Notes under the pieces: generated by a model | What the model was told of the DNA's origin: nothing | What the model saw: only the letters and a program-made list of their open reading frames with translations | Database searches by the model: none | Position numbers and translations under genes: made by a program | Assembly (NCBI GenBank): GCA_002401565.1 | Contig: NVTL01000001.1 | Span: 35,364-41,371, forward strand | Origin: Rhodospirillaceae bacterium | GTDB taxonomy: Bacteria; Pseudomonadota; Alphaproteobacteria; Rhodospirillales; Magnetovibrionaceae | Direction of reading: 5' to 3' | Length of the DNA stretch: 6,008 nt | In this document: positions 1 through 4,838 of the stretch, in pieces | How positions within the stretch are numbered: position 1 is the stretch's first letter | Layout: every line of letters starts with the position of its first letter

Positions 1-729
1 AAACTTGTGTATCAGCCCAAACTTGATCTTGCTAAAAATACGGTGATTGGGGCCGAAGCTTTGATGCGTTGGCACAGTCCGGATTTAGGTCTGGTCAGCC
101 CGGTCACGTTCATTCCGATTTTAGAAGAAACCGGCATGGTCATCGAAGTCGGGGCGTGGGCGATCCGCGAAGCCTGTCGCCAGCATGCTGAATGGCTTAA
201 ACAAGGCTTACCCCCCATAAAGGTTGCGGTGAACCTATCAGCCCGGCAAATGCGTGATCCTTCCTTTGTGAAGATTGTCATGGACGCCCTGAAAGAGGCG
301 GATTTGCCGCCAAGTGCCTTGGAAATTGAAATCACCGAAAGCATGCTGATGAGCGACGTGCCGAACGTGGTCGCCGCCTTGGAAGAACTGCACGACTTTG
401 GCATCAATATTTCGATGGATGATTTTGGTACGGGCTATTCATCGCTGAGTTATCTCAAACGATTCCCCATCGATACCATCAAAATCGACCGTTCTTTTGT
501 GAATGATATTGAAACCAGTTCCGACGATGCCGAAATCATTCACACCATCATCAACATGGGGCAAACCCTGAAACGCAAAATTATTGCCGAAGGGGTCGAA
601 ACAAAGGCTCAGCTGGATATTTTGAAACTGTACAATTGTGATGAAGTGCAGGGGTTCTTTTTCTCAAAACCGTTGGCGCCGGATAGCTTTGCCACCTTCA
701 TGAACGATTTTGATTCAGGCCTGCATTAA
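1..729 (+). CDS. c-di-GMP phosphodiesterase, EAL domain (5' partial)
   Basis: Cyclic-di-GMP phosphodiesterase of the EAL family, which hydrolyses c-di-GMP to linear pGpG. The frame is open from base 1 and opens with [10 protein letters not shown], the usual first strand of an EAL domain, so only a few residues of this domain are missing; any N-terminal GGDEF, PAS or receiver domain lies outside the window. Counting from the first codon, the visible active-site set is complete: E19-A-L, N78 in NLSARQ, the glutamates of EIEITES (about 110-113), D140-D141 in [10 protein letters not shown]161 in KID, E197 in EGVE and Q217 in QGFFFSKPL. An active enzyme is therefore likely, though dual GGDEF-EAL proteins may be tuned by their other domains. 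The valine codon GTG at 7 is not the start; it lies inside the conserved strand. The gene converges on fliG and the stop codons overlap by 4 nt. A motility role is inferred from position only. Confidence 0.95.
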   Translation, partial: KLVYQPKLDLAKNTVIGAEALMRWHSPDLGLVSPVTFIPILEETGMVIEVGAWAIREACRQHAEWLKQGLPPIKVAVNLSARQMRDPSFVKIVMDALKEADLPPSALEIEITESMLMSDVPNVVAALEELHDFGINISMDDFGTGYSSLSYLKRFPIDTIKIDRSFVNDIETSSDDAEIIHTIINMGQTLKRKIIAEGVETKAQLDILKLYNCDEVQGFFFSKPLAPDSFATFMNDFDSGLH

Positions 730-1745
730 TACACCAATTCGTCTTCTTCGCCGGAACCGGCGATGATGATCTCGTTATTGTCGGCCAGTTCTTTGGCGGT
801 TGTAACAATGGCGGCTTGGGCTTCGTCCACGTCTTTCAGGCGAACTGCGCCCATGGCGTCCATGTCTTCGCGCATGATCTTGGCGGCGCGTTCGGACATG
901 TTGCCAAAAAACAATTCTTTGACGGCTTCTGATCCACCTTTTAAGGCGACGGAAAGCTGAGCTTTGTCCACTTGACGCAAAATAACCTGAACACCCGCAC
1001 TGTCGACCCGTTCCAAATCGTCGAACGTAAACATCAAAGCTTTGATGCGTTCAGCCGATTCACGGTTGCGTTCATCCAATGCATCCATAAACCGGGTTTC
1101 CGTATTTCTGTCCAAGGAGTTGAAAATTCCGGCAATCATTTCATGACTCTCTTGGCGCGCAGACCGGGCCAAGTTGGTCATGAATTCGTTGCGCAGGGTT
1201 TTTTCCACGTGGTCTAAAATTTCTTTGGATACGGCTTCCATGGACAACATGCGGATGATCACTTCCATGGCGAAGTTTTCCGGCAGCAAAGCCAGCACGC
1301 TGGCGGCATGGTCGGGACGAATTTTCGACAGCACCACGGCCACGGTTTGTGGGTATTCATTTTTAAGGTAGTTCGCCAAAACGGCTTCGCTGACGTTGCC
1401 CAGTTTGTCCCACATGGTGCGACCCGCCGGACCGCGCAGTTCTTCCATGATCTGATTAACCCGATCATCGGGCAGGGCGTTCAGCAACAAGCGTTCGGTG
1501 GAATCGTACGTGCCCACCAAAGACCCGGTCGATGACAACTGATCGGCAAAATCTAAAAATAGGCGTTCGACAACCTTTGAATTCACAGAGCCTAAACCGG
1601 ACATGATTTGCGACAATTCACGAATTTCTTCGTCGTCCATTTTTTCAAACAGAACCGCAGACTGCGCATCATCCAAAGACAGCATAAAGATTGCCGCTTT
1701 TTGCGGGCCCGATAGGCTTCTGTAATCGTCTTTAATAGCGGCCAT
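726..1745 (-). CDS. fliG: Flagellar motor switch protein FliG
   Basis: Rotor protein at the cytoplasmic face of the MS ring. It links FliF to FliM and interacts with the stator to make torque. At 339 aa it has the normal full length. The N-terminal FliF-binding domain is about residues 1-100. The middle domain carries EYPQT at 130-134 (the EHPQT motif of the family, with Y for H) in the helix that contacts FliM. The C-terminal torque domain begins near MFTFDDL at 238-244. The charged torque residues of E. coli FliG (K264, R281, D288, D289, R297) align at a constant +5 offset with K269, R286, E293, D294 and R302, so the only change is a conservative Asp to Glu. The ATG lies 12 nt after the fliF stop, with AGGA at 1756-1759 overlapping that stop, which implies translation from a fliF-fliG message. 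The C-terminus is acidic (GEEDELVY). No fliH follows: the next gene converges from the other strand. Confidence 0.98.
   Translation of the reverse strand: MAAIKDDYRSLSGPQKAAIFMLSLDDAQSAVLFEKMDDEEIRELSQIMSGLGSVNSKVVERLFLDFADQLSSTGSLVGTYDSTERLLLNALPDDRVNQIMEELRGPAGRTMWDKLGNVSEAVLANYLKNEYPQTVAVVLSKIRPDHAASVLALLPENFAMEVIIRMLSMEAVSKEILDHVEKTLRNEFMTNLARSARQESHEMIAGIFNSLDRNTETRFMDALDERNRESAERIKALMFTFDDLERVDSAGVQVILRQVDKAQLSVALKGGSEAVKELFFGNMSERAAKIMREDMDAMGAVRLKDVDEAQAAIVTTAKELADNNEIIIAGSGEEDELVY
748..763. repeat. GC-rich perfect palindrome inside the fliG 3' end
   Basis: TCGCCGG-AA-CCGGCGA is a perfect 7-bp inverted repeat with a 2-nt centre; as RNA it would fold as a 6-bp stem with a GAAC loop. 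It begins 18 nt past the stop of the convergent EAL gene, inside fliG codons for Ala-Gly-Ser-Gly-Glu. No T-tract follows on either strand, so it is not a canonical intrinsic terminator. It may slow polymerase at the convergent junction or be a chance result of GGY-rich codons. Confidence 0.4.
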
Positions 1746-1757
1746 TAGATTTGTATC

Positions 1758-3416
1758 CTAGCCTTCTTGATATAGCCAGTTGCGGACGATAGACAAGGCT
1801 TCATCTGGGTGCTTTTCGACAATCTCACCAACCTTTTTCACACTGGACGCTTTCACACGGCCTTCGACACGATCAATATCAATCAGTTCTTCAAACATAT
1901 CTTCATCAGGGATGCTGCCATCTGGCGCGGTTGGCGCGGCCAAGGCCCCGGCGGCCAATTGAGCCTGATCGGCAAGCATATGAGCTCCGTCAGCCATGGC
2001 GCCCATGGCTTCGGGAAGGGTTTCAAAGACACGGCTGATCAGCGGGCGAACCACCAACAAGATGACTAAGATGGAAAGGATAAACAGCACCATGGTTTCA
2101 GCAACCGAGACCACGTCTTGTTTTTCAAAGCCGAAGAACATGTTGAGCGGAACTTCAGGCGGAAGTTCAGGATCGGCAAAGCGCATGTTGATGACTTTAA
2201 TAACGTCGCCACGGGCTTCGTTAAAACCAACAGCCCCGTGAACCAGATCCGTAAGCATACTCATTTCTTCTTGGGTGCGAGCGCGATAAACGCGGTCATC
2301 GTCTTCGTCTAATTCATAAGCTCCATCAATAAGGACGGCGACGGACAAACGGTTGATGATGCCGGTGTCGCGGACTTGATTGATGACTTTTTTGGAAATT
2401 TCAAAGTTCACGTTTTCTTCGGTCCGTGCGTCACTGGCATTTCGCGTAGCAGACCCATTGCCGCCCGCGCCAATATCGGGAAGATTAGCATTCACCGATA
2501 CGGGCAGGGGCTCTTGGTCTTGCGAGCTCATGTTTTGTTCAATGGTTTGTGTCGACCGCACAACTTGACCATCGGGATCAAAAATTTCTTCGTTGGTGGT
2601 GACCCGGTCAAAATCCATGTCGGCGGTGATTTCGGCACGAACCTTGCCAAACCCAACACTTTTTTCCAATAGCTTTTCAATGGTTCTGACCAATTGCATT
2701 TCATAACCCCGACGACGATCATCGGCTTGTTTTGAAATCAATCCGGGATTTCCAGCGATATCGCCTTCAAAGCCACGGGCCAACAGTTCGCCTCTGGCAT
2801 CAATGATGGAAATCGAACGCGGCAACAAGCTGGGCACGGCCGCAGCAACCAAGTGCTGAACGGCGCTGACTTGCGTGGGGTCCAAACGCATGGAACCGCG
2901 CATTTTCAAGAAAATAGAAGCGGTGGGTTGAGTTCTTTGACGTTGAAACAATTGGCGTGTTGGAAGAACCAGGTGAACACGGGCCGTACGAACATTTTCA
3001 ATGGATTGAATGGTTCTGGACAATTCACCTTCAAGGGCGCGCACTTTATTGATGTTTTGTTGAAACGATGTGGTGCCAAGCGAACCTTGTTGGTCAAAGA
3101 TTTCATAACCCATTGTGCCGCTGCCGGGAAGGCCTTGGGAAGCCATTTGCATGCGCAATTGAGCGACTTGATCTTGAGGCACAAACAGCTGGGTGCCACC
3201 CGCGCGCAATTCGTAAGGAATGTTGCGAGATTGCAATTGGGTAATGATGCCCGCTTGATCCTGAGATTCCATATTGCCGTACAGCATTTCCATTTGCGGC
3301 GTTGTGAACCGGGTCAAAAGGAAAATAAAGAAACCAATCAAGCCGATAACAACGGCGCCCATAATCATGAGCTTAGCCGGCCCAAGATTGCGAAGGGTTT
3401 GCATGAAAATGTCCAC
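1758..3416 (-). CDS. fliF: Flagellar MS-ring protein FliF
   Basis: Inner-membrane protein that forms the MS ring, the base of the flagellar basal body and housing for the export gate. From the GTG at 3414-3416 it is 552 aa, normal for FliF. Transmembrane helices lie at about 15-35 (MIMGAVVIGLIGFFIFLL) and 437-457 (TMVLFILSILVILLVV). Between them are the YscJ/FliF ring-building region (about 40-215, including the SFQQNINKVRALEGELSRTI type segment) and the FliF-specific periplasmic region. The cytoplasmic tail ends VKKVGEIVEKHPDEALSIVRNWLYQEG in two short pieces of the conserved FliG-binding motif. Start choice: a TTG at 3426-3428 extends the frame by 4 codons, but GAGG at 3422-3425 overlaps it and sits 6 nt before the GTG, and starting there gives MDIFMQTLRNLGP, the usual family opening. 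An ATG at 3402-3404 is also possible. It is the first gene of the fliF-fliG unit, with a possible CtrA-type promoter at 3539-3569. Confidence 0.97.
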   Translation of the reverse strand: MDIFMQTLRNLGPAKLMIMGAVVIGLIGFFIFLLTRFTTPQMEMLYGNMESQDQAGIITQLQSRNIPYELRAGGTQLFVPQDQVAQLRMQMASQGLPGSGTMGYEIFDQQGSLGTTSFQQNINKVRALEGELSRTIQSIENVRTARVHLVLPTRQLFQRQRTQPTASIFLKMRGSMRLDPTQVSAVQHLVAAAVPSLLPRSISIIDARGELLARGFEGDIAGNPGLISKQADDRRRGYEMQLVRTIEKLLEKSVGFGKVRAEITADMDFDRVTTNEEIFDPDGQVVRSTQTIEQNMSSQDQEPLPVSVNANLPDIGAGGNGSATRNASDARTEENVNFEISKKVINQVRDTGIINRLSVAVLIDGAYELDEDDDRVYRARTQEEMSMLTDLVHGAVGFNEARGDVIKVINMRFADPELPPEVPLNMFFGFEKQDVVSVAETMVLFILSILVILLVVRPLISRVFETLPEAMGAMADGAHMLADQAQLAAGALAAPTAPDGSIPDEDMFEELIDIDRVEGRVKASSVKKVGEIVEKHPDEALSIVRNWLYQEG

Positions 3417-3421
3417 GAAGA

Positions 3422-3425
3422 ACCT
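3422..3425 (-). promoter_or_regulatory. Ribosome binding site supporting a GTG start of fliF
   Basis: GAGG on the minus strand, 6 nt before the GTG at 3414-3416. It overlaps the upstream TTG (3426-3428), so it cannot serve that codon, and it is about 18 nt from the later ATG at 3402-3404, too far for normal use. Family similarity of the resulting N-terminus agrees with GTG. Confidence 0.55.
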
Positions 3426-3538
3426 CAAAATTTAAATATTAAGTAATGCAATGCCCCATTCTGGGAAACCGGAATTCTTCTGAAAACAAAGCGCACATAA
3501 GCGTTAGACGCGCACTTGCCCGGTTCTTCACTTTCTAA

Positions 3539-3569
3539 ATTAGAGGCTGATGGTGAACAACTCGTTAAC
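3539..3569 (-). promoter_or_regulatory. Candidate CtrA-dependent promoter of fliF
   Basis: Plus-strand TGAA (3554-3557), 7 nt, TTAAC (3565-3569) matches the CtrA box TTAA-N7-TTAAC with one mismatch in the eight core bases. Reading toward fliF, TCTAAT (3539-3544, five of six to TATAAT) begins 9 nt after the box. If it is the -10, the box spans about -37 to -22, where CtrA sits at activated promoters that lack a good -35. Transcription would start near 3532, giving a leader of about 115 nt. No sigma-54 type -24/-12 pair with correct spacing was seen here. This is motif matching by eye, without footprint evidence. Confidence 0.4.
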
Positions 3570-3574
3570 AAGGC

Positions 3575-3587
3575 GGCAATTTTTGCC
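3575..3587. repeat. Small hairpin GGCAA-TTT-TTGCC between sciP and fliF
   Basis: A 5-bp perfect stem with a TTT loop, lying between the sciP stop and the candidate CtrA box at 3554-3569. Together with the neighbouring hairpin at 3592-3618 it could mark the 3' end of the sciP message, but no T-tract follows on the minus strand. Confidence 0.3.
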
Positions 3588-3591
3588 TACC

Positions 3592-3618
3592 CATCAAAGA
3601 CTTGTGTCTGTTTTGATG
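3592..3618. repeat. Inverted repeat downstream of sciP, possible 3' end structure
   Basis: CATCAAA (3592-3598) and TTTGATG (3612-3618) form a 7-bp perfect stem. Inside it AGAC/GTCT can pair as an alternative upper stem around TTGT. It lies 20-46 nt past the sciP stop. As it lacks a following U-run it is at best a Rho-type or processing end, so read-through from sciP into fliF remains possible. Confidence 0.35.
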
Positions 3619-3637
3619 AAAGTCACTAGATGTAGTG

Positions 3638-3958
3638 TTAGCGTCTGTTGTATTGTTGCATGCGGTATTCTTTTGTGCGGGTGGCCATCAGGCCTTTTGC
3701 GCCATGACGGTCCAAAAGCCGCTGCCAGCTGGACAATTCATCAACGGACATAGAGTATACCTCGCAAGCTTGTTCCAGCGAAAGTCGTCCTGTGCGCACG
3801 GCTTCAACGACCTGAGCTTTGCGTTTGCTGTCCCAGCGTTGCGTAGCCGGTCCTGGCAAATCGCTTAAATCTAGGTTTGCGGTAAGATTGTGTTTTACGG
3901 CATTGTCATGGGTATTGTCGCGGACATTGTTGAGGGCGGTATTTGAAGTGTTGGGCAT
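3638..3958 (-). CDS. sciP: SciP-like CtrA inhibitor (DUF1153)
   Basis: Small helix-turn-helix protein of the SciP/DUF1153 family. In Caulobacter SciP binds the DNA-bound response regulator CtrA and blocks its recruitment of RNA polymerase, restraining flagellar and cell-cycle genes in G1. Residues 31-98 hold the family core: LSDLP (31-35), QRW (40-42), KRKAQVVEAVRTGRLSLEQA in the first helices, then SVDELSSWQRLLDRHGAKGL and ATRTKEYR. The 106-aa length is a little over the roughly 90 aa usual for the family. The extra part is an Asn/Thr-rich N-terminus (about 1-28) that replaces the usual Y-(V/I)-x-G-P-(D/N)-G segment, and QRWDSKRKA replaces the common KRWVIRRKA. The ATG at 3956-3958 has AAAGG 7 nt upstream (3966-3970). 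It reads in the same direction as fliF, 221 nt ahead of it, with its own candidate CtrA-type promoter. Family membership is sure; conservation of function is inferred. Confidence 0.93.
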   Translation of the reverse strand: MPNTSNTALNNVRDNTHDNAVKHNLTANLDLSDLPGPATQRWDSKRKAQVVEAVRTGRLSLEQACEVYSMSVDELSSWQRLLDRHGAKGLMATRTKEYRMQQYNRR

Positions 3959-4008
3959 CGCTTAGCCTTTGTATTGTGTGCATTCTGTTCTGGAATCGTC
4001 ATCTTGAG

Positions 4009-4030
4009 AAGAGAGAAGTCTTGCTCTCTT
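4009..4030. repeat. Inverted repeat in the sciP leader
   Basis: AAGAGAG (4009-4015) and CTCTCTT (4024-4030) are a perfect 7-bp inverted repeat with an 8-nt centre, about 50-70 nt before the sciP start. It falls in the untranslated leader predicted from the candidate promoter at 4072-4104. It could be an RNA hairpin or an operator; nothing else in the sequence decides between these. Confidence 0.35.
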
Positions 4031-4071
4031 TTCCCAAAACGTGATGGTGTTTCTGCCACCGTGTCGAAAGA

Positions 4072-4104
4072 ATCATACGCAGGGGTCCTTAAGAACCGCC
4101 TAAC
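4072..4104 (-). promoter_or_regulatory. Candidate CtrA-dependent promoter of sciP
   Basis: Plus-strand TTAA (4089-4092), 7 nt, CTAAC (4100-4104) differs from the CtrA box TTAA-N7-TTAAC at one core base. Toward sciP, TATGAT (4072-4077, five of six to TATAAT) follows 11 nt after the box. The box would then cover about -39 to -24 and there is no recognisable -35 hexamer, as expected for a CtrA-activated promoter. The start would be near 4065 with a leader of about 107 nt. The box overlaps an imperfect palindrome GGTCCTTAAGAACC (4084-4097). In Caulobacter sciP is a CtrA target, so the arrangement is biologically sensible. Visual inspection only. Confidence 0.45.
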
Positions 4105-4165
4105 AAAAGTTCTGAAAAATGTTTGTAGGCTTTAAGAGCTGTGGTTTGGGGTAAAATTTAGGCGT

Positions 4166-4196
4166 AAAAAAACTCCCTGAGGGCGAGCAAAGGGAG
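4166..4196 (-). terminator. Rho-independent terminator of the small unrecognised gene
   Basis: Read on the minus strand: CTCCCT (4196-4191), 12-nt loop, AGGGAG (4178-4173), then seven T (4172-4166). It lies 32 nt after the stop of the 95-aa gene and before the sciP promoter, so it separates the two transcription units. The stem is short (6 bp) and the loop long, so strength may be moderate, but the T-tract is good. Confidence 0.75.
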
Positions 4197-4227
4197 GCAA
4201 TCAGTCGTTTAAGGCTGTAGCTTAAAA

Positions 4228-4515
4228 TTAGGCGTTCAAGTTGAAGGTTCCTCCGCGGACCGGGGGTGGAGGTGTCCGTTCCGGTGCGGGAGCAGGCTCA
4301 GCAACAGAAGCATTTTCCTTGCTTAAGCTGACTTCAACTTCTGGTGGGGTTTTCTTTTTGCCGAGTTCGCGGACTTCCTGAGCGTCTTCGGCGCGTTTTT
4401 CGACGACCTTCCGCTCAGCATCTTGTTTGAACTCACGACCATTCGCGACAGCGGTCTCATAGACTGCTCCCACGAGGGTGATCTTCATCGCATTTTCTGT
4501 TTGTATATCCAACAT
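4228..4515 (-). CDS. Small hypothetical protein, charged with a Pro-rich tail
   Basis: 95-aa protein that I do not recognise. The N-terminus (1-26) is mildly hydrophobic around KITLVGAVYETAVANG, too short and polar for a clear membrane segment or signal peptide. Residues 27-56 are densely charged (alternating Lys/Arg and Glu/Asp), likely one long amphipathic helix or coiled coil. Residues 57-86 are Pro/Glu/Ala-rich and end in TPPPPV, followed by RGGTFNLNA. No cysteine. Start: the ATG at 4513-4515 has only a weak GAAAG about 10 nt upstream; the ATG at codon 10 (4486-4488) gives an 86-aa protein and has no better site. That it is a real gene is supported by a terminator just downstream, a possible promoter upstream, and absence of any competing frame. 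Its place between flgE and sciP suggests a flagellar accessory or assembly role, but that is association only. Confidence 0.7.
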   Translation of the reverse strand: MLDIQTENAMKITLVGAVYETAVANGREFKQDAERKVVEKRAEDAQEVRELGKKKTPPEVEVSLSKENASVAEPAPAPERTPPPPVRGGTFNLNA

Positions 4516-4774
4516 CGTTCTGACGCTTTCAATTACCTATTTAGTTAACTTGGTCATCGTAGCTATAATACGTTTCTGTAAGTGATATCTACGGACCTAT
4601 ACAATTACATACACAGTATTATGCCAGTTCCAGCCAAAAAGGCAAGTTTTTTTTTACCTTTGCGGGTGTCTTGTGGCTGATCATCTGTTAAGGCGATGAA
4701 TGTAAAGGAAAATACCACAGGGGATATGTAAAGACAGGTGTGCTTGGATTGTGAAAACAAGAGGCTATGCCAAC
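4516..4774. other. AT-rich intergenic region upstream of the small gene
   Basis: Together with the terminator and the bases to 4838 this forms a 323-nt stretch without a gene. It holds a candidate promoter (4618-4645), a run of nine T (4647-4655), a lone GTTAAC half-site for CtrA-type binding (4544-4549) and a distant 7-bp inverted repeat ATAATAC (4565-4571) / GTATTAT (4616-4622). A TATAAT at 4564-4569 on the plus strand lacks a good -35 and has no gene to serve. I see no convincing small RNA or short reading frame in it. Confidence 0.6.
4618..4645 (-). promoter_or_regulatory. Possible sigma-70 type promoter of the small gene
   Basis: On the minus strand TTGCCT (4645-4640, four of six to TTGACA), 16-nt spacer, CATAAT (4623-4618, five of six to TATAAT). 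A run of nine A (4655-4647) just upstream resembles an UP element. Transcription would start near 4611, giving a leader of about 95 nt. Plausible but weak, as such matches are not rare in AT-rich DNA. Confidence 0.33.
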
Positions 4775-4811
4775 AAAACAGGCGCCTTACGAACTGTAAA
4801 GCGCCTGTTTT
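4775..4811. terminator. Strong bidirectional terminator hairpin behind flgE
   Basis: AAAACAGGCGC (4775-4785) pairs perfectly with GCGCCTGTTTT (4801-4811): 11 bp, continued after one mismatch by TTAC (4787-4790) / GTAA (4796-4799) around a GAACT loop. It starts 27 nt past the flgE stop. On the minus strand it ends in TTTTG and on the plus strand in five T, so it could act both ways. With flgE the only gene reading into it here, its main job is to end the hook transcript and insulate the small gene. Confidence 0.88.
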
Positions 4812-4838
4812 TGAAGGAGTCTTGGTTAGTTTAACGGC

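Noticed and set aside
12..407. 131-codon minus-strand frame over the EAL gene
   Set aside because: Composition is that of a reverse-strand shadow (Ser/Ala/Met-rich) and the opposite strand codes for a complete EAL active site.
2853..3446. 197-codon open frame on the plus strand antisense to fliF
   Set aside because: It lies over well-conserved FliF, has no family resemblance and no ribosome binding site of note; a shadow of the real gene.
3442..3480. Sigma-54 type -24/-12 element before fliF (GGGGC...TTGC on the minus strand)
   Set aside because: GG and GC are not separated by the required 10 nt in any register I tried.
3491..3515. Direct repeat GCGCAC (3491-3496 and 3510-3515) as an operator
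   Set aside because: Six bases twice in the fliF leader is within chance, and no symmetric element accompanies it.
3550..3868. Plus-strand frames of 67 and 77 codons across sciP and its downstream spacer
   Set aside because: They overlap the recognisable DUF1153 gene, show no domain and no translation signal.
4564..4569. Consensus TATAAT on the plus strand as a promoter
   Set aside because: No acceptable -35 at 16-18 nt, and it would transcribe toward a 200-nt gene-free stretch ending in a terminator. A small RNA here cannot be excluded but nothing supports it.
4622..4655. TGCC/GGCA plus nine T as a plus-strand terminator
   Set aside because: Only a 4-bp stem with a 15-nt loop and no gene upstream on that strand; the T-run is better read as an A-tract of a minus-strand promoter.
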